DNA from: Flavobacteriaceae bacterium LYZ1037
Lineage (GTDB): Bacteria > Bacteroidota > Bacteroidia > Flavobacteriales > Flavobacteriaceae
Length of the DNA: 64,000 nucleotides
NCBI GenBank assembly: GCA_003144015.1
Contig: QFWS01000002.1
Span: forward strand, 124,001-188,000
Reading direction: 5' to 3'
Positions 8,957 to 17,254 of this stretch are shown one piece after another. The notes beneath the pieces are model-generated. The model was not told where the DNA came from, ran no database searches, and worked only from the letters and a program-made list of their open reading frames with translations. Position 1 is the stretch's first letter. Each line of letters begins with the position of its first letter. Position numbers and translations under genes: made by a program.

Positions 8957-9287
8957 ATATTTCAATTTTTTGATAAAATAATGCAGGCGTTTTGTTCGAA
9001 CAGTGACACGACTGCCACAAAAATAAATAGCCTTTCTAAATTTTGTTAAGACATGAAATCATTTGCCTTAGAATGTTTATCAAAACAAATGTATTGTTTA
9101 AAAGTATTTAGAAATGTTCTAAATAATGATATTGAAAGAAGTATCCCAATCATTTATTAAAAACAATCTATTATTAACAATAAAAAAACCTCACTATCTC
9201 TAGTAAGGTTTTTATCTAATTTATCTAAAAGCGAAGCGCTCTAAAAATCTAACAATCTAGATTCCTACCTTCACAAGAATGAGAATA
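8957..9287. other. 331-bp non-coding stretch
   Basis: I see no convincing gene on either strand. The only supported element is the terminator hairpin at 9183-9213; the rest is AT-rich. Confidence 0.5.
9183..9213 (-). terminator. Terminator after the AhpD-like gene
   Basis: The arms AAAACCTCACTA and TAGTAAGGTTTT pair with one mismatch around a TCTC loop, with A- and T-runs on the flanks. It lies about 75 nt past the stop of the minus-strand gene and could work in both directions. Confidence 0.7.
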
Positions 9288-9890
9288 CTAATATTGAGAT
9301 CCATCGTGTTTTCCAACATTGTAGCCATGCTTTCCTAAGTATTTATTACCACTTTCTACAGCACCTTCTTCAATACTTGTTCCCATGCTGTCGTTCCATC
9401 TGTTTAAGTAGCCAAATAAAGAAATAACACCTAGCATTTCTACAATTTCTCCTTCATTCCAATGTTCGTACAAACGTTTTTTAATATCAGCATTCACGTC
9501 GTTTGGCACCTGACTTGCAGCCAAACTGAAATCTAATGCAGCACGTTCGGCTTCGTTAAAAGCTGGATGTGTTCGGTATTCCCAAATATTATCTAGTTGT
9601 TCTTGCTCTGCTCCATAACGTTCGGCAGCACGAATGGCATGTGCTTGACAATATCTGCAACCAGTAGAATTACTAGAAACCCAAGCAATCATACGCTTTA
9701 AAGCAGAAGTGACTCTACCTTCATTAGCCATTACGGCCTTATTCAAATTAATAAAAGCTTTAGAAATAGCTGGTCTTCGTTGCATGGTTAAAACCGAATT
9801 CGGACAAAATCCAAGCGTTTCATTAAAGAATTCTGCTAATTCCTTGGTTTCTAAATCATGATCGGCTGATAATGGTGTTACTAATGGCAT
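9288..9890 (-). CDS. Carboxymuconolactone decarboxylase / AhpD-like peroxidase-related protein
   Basis: A 200-residue all-helical protein of the AhpD-like superfamily. The redox motif CRYCQAHAIRAAERYG (residues about 78-93) has the CxxC pair and the following His of alkylhydroperoxidase-type active sites. The C-terminal half has the helix WNEGEIVEMLGVISLFGYLNRWND, typical of the peroxidase-related subfamily. No signal peptide is present, so it is cytoplasmic. It diverges from osmC at 10014, another thiol peroxidase-type gene, so a shared oxidative-stress role is plausible but inferred. Confidence 0.85.
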   Translation of the reverse strand: MPLVTPLSADHDLETKELAEFFNETLGFCPNSVLTMQRRPAISKAFINLNKAVMANEGRVTSALKRMIAWVSSNSTGCRYCQAHAIRAAERYGAEQEQLDNIWEYRTHPAFNEAERAALDFSLAASQVPNDVNADIKKRLYEHWNEGEIVEMLGVISLFGYLNRWNDSMGTSIEEGAVESGNKYLGKHGYNVGKHDGSQY

Positions 9891-10013
9891 AGTCTAAATT
9901 TTATTGGTATTTTTGATTAAAAGAGTACTTAAAGTGTGCTAAAGTTATAAGTATTTAAAGTTTTAAACAACAACTTTAAGTATTTTAGACATACATAACT
10001 TAAAACTATAAAA

Positions 10014-10436
10014 ATGACTAATAAAGTAACAACACATTGGAAAGGCAATTTACAATTTGAATCGGACAACCCCAACGGAAAAACCGTCCTAATGGATACC
10101 AGTCCAGAACATGGAGGTCATAGTTCAGGCCTGAGCCCGAAAGCCATGATGCTTTCTGCACTTGCTGGATGTTCTGGTTTAGATGTGGTGTCAGTGTTAG
10201 ACAAAATGAAGGTGAAGGTTTCAGATTTCAGAATGGATACTTATGGCGAATTAACCGAAGAACATCCAAAATATTATCATACGGTTTCCGTAGAATATCA
10301 TTTTTATGGCGAAAACTTAGATGAAAAAAAGATTAAAAAAGCCGTCGATTTATCCGTTGAAAAATATTGTGGTGTTATGGAAATGTTTCGCAAATTTTCA
10401 ACTGTAAAGACCTCTATACATTATCATAACAAGTAA
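10014..10436 (+). CDS. OsmC family protein
   Basis: A 140-residue OsmC/Ohr-fold protein. The two redox Cys are visible, one in ALAGCSGLDVV at about 54 and one in VEKYCGVMEMF at about 122, the spacing used by organic hydroperoxide-reducing members. The family detoxifies organic peroxides with thiol electron donors. Whether this is an OsmC, Ohr or YhfA-type member cannot be fixed by eye; the short N-terminus and SPKAMMLSALAGCSG favour the OsmC/YhfA side. A hairpin-forming repeat lies between this gene and recJ. Confidence 0.85.
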   Translation: MTNKVTTHWKGNLQFESDNPNGKTVLMDTSPEHGGHSSGLSPKAMMLSALAGCSGLDVVSVLDKMKVKVSDFRMDTYGELTEEHPKYYHTVSVEYHFYGENLDEKKIKKAVDLSVEKYCGVMEMFRKFSTVKTSIHYHNK

Positions 10437-10440
10437 TAAT

Positions 10441-10467
10441 TGTCATGCTGGGCTTGTCGAAGCATCT
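10441..10467 (+). repeat. Dispersed palindromic intergenic repeat, copy B
   Basis: Begins TGTCATGCTGGGC and ends GAAGCATCT. The stem ATGCT/AGCAT (10445-10449 with 10461-10465) occupies the same place as ATTCTT/AAGAAT in copy A at 8204-8232, so the arms change together. Confidence 0.45.
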
Positions 10468-10516
10468 CTATGCGAAATTATACACTACTTTCAAAGTGGC
10501 TTAAATGTTAAAAAAC

Positions 10517-12208
10517 ATGCGTTGGACCATTAAATCAAAACCAGAAGCTGAAAAATTAACAGCCTTAAAAAATGCCCTTCAAGTAGATGAGGTTGTAGCT
10601 ACTTTGTTGTTGCAACGAGGTATTGAAACTTATGAAGAGGCTAAAGCATTTTTTAGGCCAAATTTAAAGCAATTGCACGATCCTTATTTAATGAAAGATA
10701 TGGATCAAGCTGTTGAACGCATCCAACTGGCTTTGGCAAATAATGAAAACATTCTAGTTTTTGGCGATTATGATGTAGATGGAACGTCTTCGGTGGCCTT
10801 AATGTCAACTTACCTTAAAACAAGGACAGAGCAAGTTGCCACTTATATTCCTGATAGATATGATGAAGGTTATGGGGTCTCCATAAAAGGCATCGACTTC
10901 GCTCACGACAACGATTTTTCGCTTATTATCGCTTTAGATTGTGGTGTCAAAGCTATCGATAAAGTAGCATATGCTAAAGAAAAAGGGATTGATTTTATTA
11001 TTTGCGATCATCATAGACCAGGAACAAACCTTCCAGATGCCATTGCTATTTTAGATCCTAAACGAGACGATTGCAACTATCCGTTCAAAGAACTTTGTGG
11101 ATGTGGCGTAGGTTTTAAACTTATTCAAGCTTTAGCTTTAAATGAAGGAAAATCAGTTGATGAATTAACCGAATATTTGGATTTGGTTGCCACAGCCATT
11201 GGAGCAGATATTGTTCCTATTGTTGGAGAGAACAGGGTTTTGGCTTATTTGGGACTACAAGTAATCAACACCAATCCACGACCAGGAATTAAAGCCATCA
11301 TCAATCAGGTGAAAAAAGAGGAACTTACTATTACCGACGTTGTTTTTATTGTCGCTCCAAGAATCAATGCTGCTGGACGCATGAAACATGGAAATTATGC
11401 CGTGACCTTATTAAGTGAAACGGATTACGATTTAGCCGAACAATATGCAGAAGAAATTGAAGCATTTAACACTGATAGACGTGAAGCCGATCAACGCATT
11501 ACAGACGAAGCGCTTCAACAAATAGAAATCAACCAAGAACATGAAGGTTTTACAACCGTTGTATATCATGAAACCTGGCACAAAGGTGTTATTGGAATTG
11601 TGGCTTCAAGGCTAATAGAAACTTATTACAGACCCACTTTAGTGTTTACTAAAAGTGGTGATAAATTAGCTGCTTCGGCTCGTTCGGTTTCAGGATTTGA
11701 TGTGTATAATGCTTTGGAAGCTTGTAGCGAACATATTGAGCAGTTTGGAGGCCATAAATATGCAGCAGGATTAACACTTAAGGAAGAAAATTACGAAGCT
11801 TTCAAACAAGCTTTTGAAGATGAAGTCTCGCGAACTATTGATAAATATTTACTAGTTCCAGAAATTAAAATAGACTTTAAAATAAACCTACAACAAATTG
11901 ATAATAAGTTATGGCGTATTTTATGCCAGTTTGCGCCTTTTGGCCCAGGAAATATGACACCTATTTTTATGTCTGAAAATCTTAGAGATACAGGTTATGG
12001 TAAATGTGTCGGCGAAGATGATAAACATTTACGAATAACGGTTACACAAACAGGCGTAGAAAAATTAGTTTGCATAGGCTTTAATTTAGGAGACAAGTTA
12101 AGTCTAATTAAAAACAAAAAGCCTTTTAAAGCTGTTTATTCTATAGATGAAAATCACTGGCAAGGCAACACCTCACTTCAATTAAAATTGAGAGATCTTA
12201 AAGAATAA
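10517..12208 (+). CDS. recJ: Single-stranded-DNA-specific exonuclease RecJ
   Basis: A 5'-3' single-strand exonuclease of the DHH family, acting in recombination and mismatch repair. The metal-binding motifs are visible: VFGDYDVDGTSS (about 77-88), DCGVK, CDHHRPG (the DHH motif) and, in the C-terminal DHHA1 domain, INAAGRMKHG and GGHKYAAGLTL. An OB-fold tail follows. The start at 10517 gives MRWTIKSKP and 563 residues; an ATG 12 nt upstream would add MLKN and is less likely because the conserved family start is MRWT. The gene stands alone between osmC and the MFS exporter. Confidence 0.95.
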   Translation: MRWTIKSKPEAEKLTALKNALQVDEVVATLLLQRGIETYEEAKAFFRPNLKQLHDPYLMKDMDQAVERIQLALANNENILVFGDYDVDGTSSVALMSTYLKTRTEQVATYIPDRYDEGYGVSIKGIDFAHDNDFSLIIALDCGVKAIDKVAYAKEKGIDFIICDHHRPGTNLPDAIAILDPKRDDCNYPFKELCGCGVGFKLIQALALNEGKSVDELTEYLDLVATAIGADIVPIVGENRVLAYLGLQVINTNPRPGIKAIINQVKKEELTITDVVFIVAPRINAAGRMKHGNYAVTLLSETDYDLAEQYAEEIEAFNTDRREADQRITDEALQQIEINQEHEGFTTVVYHETWHKGVIGIVASRLIETYYRPTLVFTKSGDKLAASARSVSGFDVYNALEACSEHIEQFGGHKYAAGLTLKEENYEAFKQAFEDEVSRTIDKYLLVPEIKIDFKINLQQIDNKLWRILCQFAPFGPGNMTPIFMSENLRDTGYGKCVGEDDKHLRITVTQTGVEKLVCIGFNLGDKLSLIKNKKPFKAVYSIDENHWQGNTSLQLKLRDLKE

Positions 12209-12261
12209 GAAAAGAGTATTTAGATTTCTGTCAAAAATTAAAATAAAAGATATTTCTAATA

Positions 12262-12269
12262 TACATTTG
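12262..12269 (+). promoter_or_regulatory. -7 promoter box of the MFS exporter
   Basis: TACATTTG is a full match to TAnnTTTG. Transcription would begin near 12275, giving a leader of about 50 nt that contains the hairpin at 12287-12315. Confidence 0.5.
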
Positions 12270-12286
12270 TGCAAAATACTAAATAG

Positions 12287-12315
12287 CCTTTTTAGATTGC
12301 AACATCTAATAAAGG
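12287..12315 (+). promoter_or_regulatory. Leader hairpin that masks the ribosome binding site
   Basis: CCTTTTTAGAT (12287-12297) pairs with ATCTAA and AAAGG (12304-12309, 12311-12315), giving 11 base pairs with one bulged T and a six-base loop. The 3' arm contains the AAAGG of the Shine-Dalgarno sequence AAAGGA for the ATG at 12326. Confidence 0.55.
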
Positions 12316-12325
12316 ATTGGATATT

Positions 12326-13603
12326 ATGAAAAATCCCAACAAAAAAGATCCTTACGCAGCTTTACGAATTAAAGAATTCAATATTTTTTTATTATTGCGT
12401 TTTGCTTTGGTTTTTGCATGGTCTATGCAATTTATAATTATAGAATGGCAAGTATACAGTATAACTAAAGACCCTTTGTCTTTAGGGATTATTGGACTTA
12501 TGGAGATTGTTCCAGCTTTGTCTATGGCCTTATTTGCTGGACATATTGTGGACCAAAAAGAAAAACGAAATTTGTTAGCTATATGTATTTCGTTCTTTTC
12601 ATTAATAAGCTTAGGTCTTTTTCTACTAACATGGCCAAAAATTGTTCAAGACTGGTCAACGAATTCGGTGTTATATTGTATATATGCCTTGGTGTTTTTT
12701 GGTGGATTTATTCGTGCCTTTTTCGGACCCACCATTTTTTCATTAATTGCGTTAATTGTTCCTAAGAAAATTTATCCAAATGCCGCTACTTGGAGTAGTT
12801 CCACATGGCAAATGGCATCCGTTTTAGGACCAGCAACGGCTGGTGTTTTAATTAGCATTATTGGTGTGCATTGGTCTTTATGTTTTGTATTTGGTTTGGT
12901 TATGTTTTCATTAATCACGTTATCGCAAATAAAAAAGAAACCTATTTTAAACCCTAAAATTGGAGAACCTGTTATGCAAAGCTTAAAAGAAGGTATCCGA
13001 TTTGTGTTTAAAACCAAAGCCATTTTAGGAGCTATTACTTTAGATATGGTTGCTGTACTTTTTGGAGGAGCGGTTGCCTTACTACCAATATTTGCACAAG
13101 ATATTTTAAAAGTTGGAAGTGAAGGATTTGGGGTTTTACGTGCTGCTCCTGCTGTAGGCGCTTTTTTAACCATGTTGGCAACGGCGTATCTTCCAATAAG
13201 CAAAAATGCTGGAATGAAATTACTTGCAGCTATTTTCGGTTTTGGAGTTTGTATTATTGTATTTGGGTTGTCGTCTATTTTCTGGATTTCGGTTGTGGCA
13301 TTATTTTTTAGTGGTGTAACAGATGGTGTTTCCATGGTTATTAGACAAACCATTTTACAAATTAAAACACCAGACCACATGAGAGGTCGTGTGTCTTCGG
13401 TAAACTCTATGTTTGTTGGGTCATCCAACGAGCTTGGTGCTTTTGAAAGTGGCGTGACAGCAAAACTTATGGGAACTGTGACTGCTGTAGTTTTTGGAGG
13501 AACCATGACATTAATAACTGTAATTACTACAGGAATTGTGTCTCCTTCGTTTAGAAAATTAGATTTGAGAAAAGATATTGAGGAACATGAGAAGGATGAC
13601 TAA
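12326..13603 (+). CDS. MFS transporter (EntS-like exporter)
   Basis: A 425-residue inner-membrane carrier with about 12 predicted hydrophobic helices. The first is FNIFLLLRFALVFAWSMQFIIIEWQVY and the last is VTAVVFGGTMTLITVITTGIV. The loop motif GHIVDQKEKRNLL at about 79-91 is the classic MFS loop 2-3 signature, and DHMRGRVSSVNSMFVG in the C-terminal half is typical of EntS-like exporters of siderophores or drugs. The start is the ATG at 12326 with AAAGGA ten bases upstream; a TTG at 12317 lies inside the Shine-Dalgarno region. The leader can fold over the ribosome binding site. The 3' end overlaps the convergent lpxH gene by four bases. The substrate is unknown. Confidence 0.88.
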   Translation: MKNPNKKDPYAALRIKEFNIFLLLRFALVFAWSMQFIIIEWQVYSITKDPLSLGIIGLMEIVPALSMALFAGHIVDQKEKRNLLAICISFFSLISLGLFLLTWPKIVQDWSTNSVLYCIYALVFFGGFIRAFFGPTIFSLIALIVPKKIYPNAATWSSSTWQMASVLGPATAGVLISIIGVHWSLCFVFGLVMFSLITLSQIKKKPILNPKIGEPVMQSLKEGIRFVFKTKAILGAITLDMVAVLFGGAVALLPIFAQDILKVGSEGFGVLRAAPAVGAFLTMLATAYLPISKNAGMKLLAAIFGFGVCIIVFGLSSIFWISVVALFFSGVTDGVSMVIRQTILQIKTPDHMRGRVSSVNSMFVGSSNELGAFESGVTAKLMGTVTAVVFGGTMTLITVITTGIVSPSFRKLDLRKDIEEHEKDD

Positions 13604-14352
13604 TACTCCTTCAACTCCATAACGTCACCATCAAAAACACCATAAGTATAATAACTAATCCAATCGCCAAGATTAATGTATTTAGAGTTTTCGTTTAAGT
13701 CAATATTTAAAGGCAAATGTCTGTGTCCGAACACGTAATAATCTCTGTGTTTCTCTTCTTGCTTTTTTTTGCAATATTGCACCAGCCATTCGTTGTCTTC
13801 GCCTAAAAACTTCGCATCTTCATCTCCAGAAATCAGTTTGTTTTTTACAGACATGTATTGAGCCAGTTTCACACCTAAATCTGGATGCAACCAACGAAAC
13901 AACCATTTACTAAACGGATTAGTAAACACTTTTTTCATGCGTTTATAACCTTTGTCACCAGGGCCTAAACCATCTCCATGACCAATTAAAAACGTCTTAT
14001 TGTTAAAAGTAAATTCTTTGGGTTTGTGATATACTGGAATGTTTAGTTCTTCTTCAAAATAGCCATTCATCCAAAGATCATGATTCCCAACAAAGTAGTA
14101 AATAGGAATTCCCGAATCACTAATTTCTGCAAGTTTCCCAAGAGTTCTAGTAAACCCTTTTGGGACAACAGTTTTATATTCAAACCAAAAATCGAAGAGA
14201 TCACCAATTAAAAAAATAGCTGCTGCATCTTGTTTAACTTCATCCAACCAAGCCACAAATTTCTTTTCACGAGGACGTGACTGTTCTTGTGTTGGAGCTC
14301 CAAGATGATTATCAGAAGCGAAATAAATTTTTTTTCCTTTGGGAATATTCAT
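13600..14352 (-). CDS. lpxH: UDP-2,3-diacylglucosamine diphosphatase LpxH-like
   Basis: A calcineurin-like metallophosphoesterase that hydrolyses UDP-2,3-diacylglucosamine to lipid X in lipid A synthesis. All metal-binding blocks are visible in order: ASDNHLGAP (DxH), GDLFDFWFEYK (GDxxD), VGNHDLW (GNHD), IGHGDGLG (GHGD) and FGHRHLPL (GHxH-like). The 250-residue length is typical of the Bacteroidota proteins, with a longer helical insert (about 140-190) than E. coli LpxH. It is cytoplasmic at the inner membrane face. The other lipid A genes are not in this window. Confidence 0.88.
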   Translation of the reverse strand: MNIPKGKKIYFASDNHLGAPTQEQSRPREKKFVAWLDEVKQDAAAIFLIGDLFDFWFEYKTVVPKGFTRTLGKLAEISDSGIPIYYFVGNHDLWMNGYFEEELNIPVYHKPKEFTFNNKTFLIGHGDGLGPGDKGYKRMKKVFTNPFSKWLFRWLHPDLGVKLAQYMSVKNKLISGDEDAKFLGEDNEWLVQYCKKKQEEKHRDYYVFGHRHLPLNIDLNENSKYINLGDWISYYTYGVFDGDVMELKEY

Positions 14353-14433
14353 GAAGTAAATATAAATAAAATAGCCACGAATTCACGAATGATTATTTGT
14401 AAAAGCGCTTTAACTGAAAACTGTGACTGTTAA

Positions 14434-14883
14434 CTAATTATCAGAAGCATACCATTCAGCAAAACTTGTATCTGTTTCTTGTAGTCTTAGAGAAAATAAA
14501 GAAATATGGTTTGGTAATTGTCTTTTAATTTTTTCAGCAAAATCAATCACCATCATTTCACTGGTTGGTTGATAGTCTACTAAAAGCACACTATGTCCTC
14601 TAATTTCAAGTTCTTTAGCCAACTCCACATGTGGTGTGTTTTTATTAAAAACGGTTGCATGATCAAAAACATCTACTATTTCGTTTTTTACTATTTTTTT
14701 AAGATCACCAAAGTCTATAACCATTCCAAACTTGACATTGTTTGTGTCCGAAACTGGAGTGCCGATTACGGTAACAGATAATTTATAACTATGTCCATGG
14801 ACATTTTTACATTTCCCATCGTAGCCATAAAGCGCATGACCAGTTTCAAAAGAAAATTGTTTTGTAATTCTTATTTTACTCAT
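14434..14883 (-). CDS. queD: 6-carboxytetrahydropterin synthase QueD-like / PTPS family
   Basis: A 149-residue T-fold enzyme. Zinc ligands His16 (TGHALYG), His29 and His31 (NVHGHSYKL) and the catalytic Cys25 are all present. The Cys-to-His-Gly-His spacing is that of QueD, which converts dihydroneopterin triphosphate to 6-carboxytetrahydropterin for queuosine. DHATVFN and the C-terminal LQETDTSFAEW complete the family pattern. No queC, queE or queF is in the window, so QueD is favoured over a pterin-specific PTPS only on the Cys/His pattern. It diverges from the 2OG oxygenase gene, and each has its own promoter box. Confidence 0.85.
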   Translation of the reverse strand: MSKIRITKQFSFETGHALYGYDGKCKNVHGHSYKLSVTVIGTPVSDTNNVKFGMVIDFGDLKKIVKNEIVDVFDHATVFNKNTPHVELAKELEIRGHSVLLVDYQPTSEMMVIDFAEKIKRQLPNHISLFSLRLQETDTSFAEWYASDN

Positions 14884-14903
14884 TGTAAACGTTATTATGA
14901 GTG

Positions 14904-14911
14904 CAAAGATA
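14904..14911 (-). promoter_or_regulatory. -7 promoter box of queD
   Basis: Minus-strand TATCTTTG, a full match to TAnnTTTG, about 20 nt before the ATG. A TTG lies 15 nt upstream of it, a short spacing. Confidence 0.5.
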
Positions 14912-14917
14912 ATCGTT

Positions 14918-14950
14918 TTGTTAAACCAATCTGATTTTAGACTACATTTG
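14918..14950 (+). promoter_or_regulatory. Promoter of the 2OG oxygenase gene
   Basis: A TTG at 14918-14920 is followed 22 nt later by TACATTTG at 14943-14950, a full match to TAnnTTTG. The ATG is 28 nt downstream of the box. Confidence 0.55.
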
Positions 14951-14978
14951 CGCGCTTTTAAATAAATGGAGCATATTA

Positions 14979-15620
14979 ATGAGTCAGCTTTTTGAAGAAA
15001 TTGCTTTTGTTGAAAACCCTCAATACGAGCGTATTATTGAGGATATTTTAGCAAGACAATACAGCGTTGTTGAAGATTTTTTTACAGATGAAGAGGTTTT
15101 GGTTTTAAGACAGTCTTTAATAGAAAAACATGAAGAAGATGCTTTTAAAAAAGCAGCTATTGGAAATCGTGTCAACGAAATTATTGTAAAATCGATTCGT
15201 GGAGATGTTATTTTATGGATTGACGAGATGAAAGCAAATGAAGCTGAAATGATTTTTTTTAACAAGATTAACAGTTTGGTAAGCTATCTTAACAAAACCT
15301 GTTTTTTAGGGATATTACATAAAGAGTTTCATTATGCATTATATCCTGAAGGCACGTTTTATAAAAGACATATAGATACCTTTCAAAATGATGATAGACG
15401 TAAGCTGTCTATTGTTTGCTATTTAAATGAAGCTGGTTGGATACAAGAAAATGGTGGTGAACTGGTATTGTATTTAGATGAAAACGGTAAAGAAACAGAA
15501 AAAGTGATTTATCCGTTTCCTGGACGTTTGGTTGTTTTTGAAAGCCAAGTTATAGAACACGAAGTGAAACCTGTAAAAACAGAAAGAATGAGTATTACAG
15601 GTTGGTTAAAAACACGCTAG
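14979..15620 (+). CDS. 2OG-Fe(II) oxygenase family protein (prolyl hydroxylase-like)
   Basis: A 213-residue double-stranded beta-helix dioxygenase. The iron triad is HxD in YKRHIDTF (about 126-131) plus the distal His in VIEHEVKPV (about 193), and the 2-oxoglutarate-binding Arg/Ser pair is in TERMSITGW. The pattern CYLNEAGWIQENGGELVLY between them is typical of the SM-20/EGL-9-like prolyl hydroxylase branch. These enzymes hydroxylate protein side chains or small molecules; the substrate here cannot be told. No signal peptide. It is monocistronic and faces the small membrane protein gene at 15622. Confidence 0.85.
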   Translation: MSQLFEEIAFVENPQYERIIEDILARQYSVVEDFFTDEEVLVLRQSLIEKHEEDAFKKAAIGNRVNEIIVKSIRGDVILWIDEMKANEAEMIFFNKINSLVSYLNKTCFLGILHKEFHYALYPEGTFYKRHIDTFQNDDRRKLSIVCYLNEAGWIQENGGELVLYLDENGKETEKVIYPFPGRLVVFESQVIEHEVKPVKTERMSITGWLKTR

Positions 15621-15621
15621 T

Positions 15622-15720
15622 TTACCTTTTATTTCTACGATTATACACGTAAATAATAATTAATACGACTGCTAAAACTAGAAACAATCCGTTTCCACTT
15701 AAAAAATTTAAAAAATCCAT
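15622..15720 (-). CDS. Tiny membrane protein 2 downstream of MATE
   Basis: A 32-residue frame from the ATG at 15718-15720. It begins MDFLNFLSGNG, then a hydrophobic helix (LFLVLAVVLIIIYVY), then the basic tail NRRNKR, the classic layout of a single-pass protein with a cytoplasmic positive end. It starts one base after the stop of the small gene upstream, so it looks translated as the last member of the GNAT-MATE transcript. I recognise no family. It ends one base past the convergent oxygenase gene. Confidence 0.5.
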   Translation of the reverse strand: MDFLNFLSGNGLFLVLAVVLIIIYVYNRRNKR

Positions 15721-15721
15721 A

Positions 15722-15898
15722 TTATTCGTTATTTGATTTGTTTTTGTTGTATCTAAAAATAGCGTAAGCAATAATAACAAGTGTTACAAAAGGCAGCAAG
15801 CTTCCAATAAACACACCTATTTCATAAGAGTTATCTGGAGCATTATTAATTTTTTCGTTGATATCTACTTTTTGAAGTAAGCTTATTATAGAAAACAT
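15722..15898 (-). CDS. Tiny membrane protein 1 downstream of MATE
   Basis: A 58-residue frame from the ATG at 15896-15898. It has a polar N-terminal half (LLQKVDINEKINNAPDNS) followed by a membrane helix (IGVFIGSLLPFVTLVIIAYAIF) and an Asn/Lys-rich tail. It starts 21 nt after the MATE stop and is followed one base later by another tiny membrane gene. The family is unknown. Spacing, hydropathy and tandem arrangement support a real gene, but no homology could be checked. Confidence 0.5.
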   Translation of the reverse strand: MFSIISLLQKVDINEKINNAPDNSYEIGVFIGSLLPFVTLVIIAYAIFRYNKNKSNNE

Positions 15899-15919
15899 TA
15901 TTTTATTTTTTTGTTAAAG

Positions 15920-17254
15920 TTAATGGTTTTGGGAAAGTGGTAAAAATTCTATTCTAAATTTTATAATTAATGGGAAACCTCTAGCTATTATCCAACATGT
16001 AAAGGCTGTAAAAATAGCATACAATTTTAAATCTAAAGAGTCTAACCAAAATAAAATTGGAACAAACACTAGGAGGGTAGAAAGTAATAATAAATTCCTT
16101 AAATCCTTCATTTTACCTAGCCCTTTAAACATGCCATCGAAAATAAAGGCTATAGCACATAAAGGTTGCATGGCTAGAACCATCCAAAATATGTTATAAA
16201 ACTCTTTTAAAACATCTGGTTCCTTAGTAAAAATTGTTCCTATAGAATAGTAAAACAAACTACCAAGGGCAGCCAAAACGATACCTAATGTAACACCATA
16301 ACGAATAAGTTTATTGCTTAACTCTATAAGCTTGTTATATTCTTTACCTCCTAATAATTTACCTGATAAAATATTTCCAGCACTAGCATACCCATCCACA
16401 ACAAAAGCGCCTAAAAACCATAAATTAATAGCAATGGTATATGCCGCTATGTATTGTTTTCCATAACTAGTTGAAAAAGCACTTGCAAAATAAAGAGTGA
16501 CATTCAAGGCTAAAGTTCTAACAAACAAGTTGAGAATCATTACCGTAAAACGTTTCATTTCTTTATTAAAAGGAAGGGTTAATTTTAAAGAAATTGGAGT
16601 TTTTTTTAGTAAATAATAAGCAGATAATATAGCCATTAAAAGTTGCGCAATAACACTTGCATAGGCAGCCCCCTGTATATGCATGGCAGGAATATATCCC
16701 TCAACGCCATACACTAAAATAACGTCAAACACAATGTTTGAAACAGCTCCAGCAATAGCGATTATCATGGGGTAATAGGTGTTCTGCAAACCTCTAAAAG
16801 TTCCAAATACAGCAATAGTAAATAAGGTAAATGGGAAACCAAATACACGAATTTTATAATATGAAACACTGTATTCTAAGATTACATGAGACGCATTATA
16901 AAGCTTGAATATTTGTTCTGCAAAAGGGTAGGTTACTAAAATTATTAAAATACTTAAAGAGGTAATAATAAAGATGGCTTGGGCTGGTAAATTTTTAACT
17001 TTATCTAAATTATTGGCTCCAACATATTGTGAAACAATAGATGAAATAGCACTTCTTGTTTGCCCTAGCACCCAAATAAGCATGGAAATAAAAGCGCCTA
17101 CAATTCCTACAGCTGCTAAGGACTCTGTGGCGTTAAAATCCACATTACCAACAATAGCTGTGTCAGTTAATGATAATATAGGCTCAGATACTCCAGCAAT
17201 TAATGCAGGAATGGCTAACTTATTAATATGTTTTAAACTTATATTTGTGCTCAC
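15920..17254 (-). CDS. MATE family efflux transporter
   Basis: A 444-residue inner-membrane transporter with 12 hydrophobic helices in two related halves. The N-terminal KLAIPALIAGVSEPILSLTDTAIVGN block, with the ALAAVGI-type turn seen here as ESLAAVGIVGA, is the MATE/DinF signature. Relatives export drugs or cationic metabolites in exchange for sodium or protons. The start is GTG at 17252-17254, overlapping the stop of the GNAT gene in the four-base GTGA, which indicates translational coupling. Two tiny membrane protein genes follow on the same strand. The substrate is unknown. Confidence 0.9.
   Translation of the reverse strand: MSTNISLKHINKLAIPALIAGVSEPILSLTDTAIVGNVDFNATESLAAVGIVGAFISMLIWVLGQTRSAISSIVSQYVGANNLDKVKNLPAQAIFIITSLSILIILVTYPFAEQIFKLYNASHVILEYSVSYYKIRVFGFPFTLFTIAVFGTFRGLQNTYYPMIIAIAGAVSNIVFDVILVYGVEGYIPAMHIQGAAYASVIAQLLMAILSAYYLLKKTPISLKLTLPFNKEMKRFTVMILNLFVRTLALNVTLYFASAFSTSYGKQYIAAYTIAINLWFLGAFVVDGYASAGNILSGKLLGGKEYNKLIELSNKLIRYGVTLGIVLAALGSLFYYSIGTIFTKEPDVLKEFYNIFWMVLAMQPLCAIAFIFDGMFKGLGKMKDLRNLLLLSTLLVFVPILFWLDSLDLKLYAIFTAFTCWIIARGFPLIIKFRIEFLPLSQNH

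Noticed and set aside
12772-13506. 244-residue minus-strand frame
   Set aside because: Antisense of the MFS gene, with low-complexity composition and no start signal.
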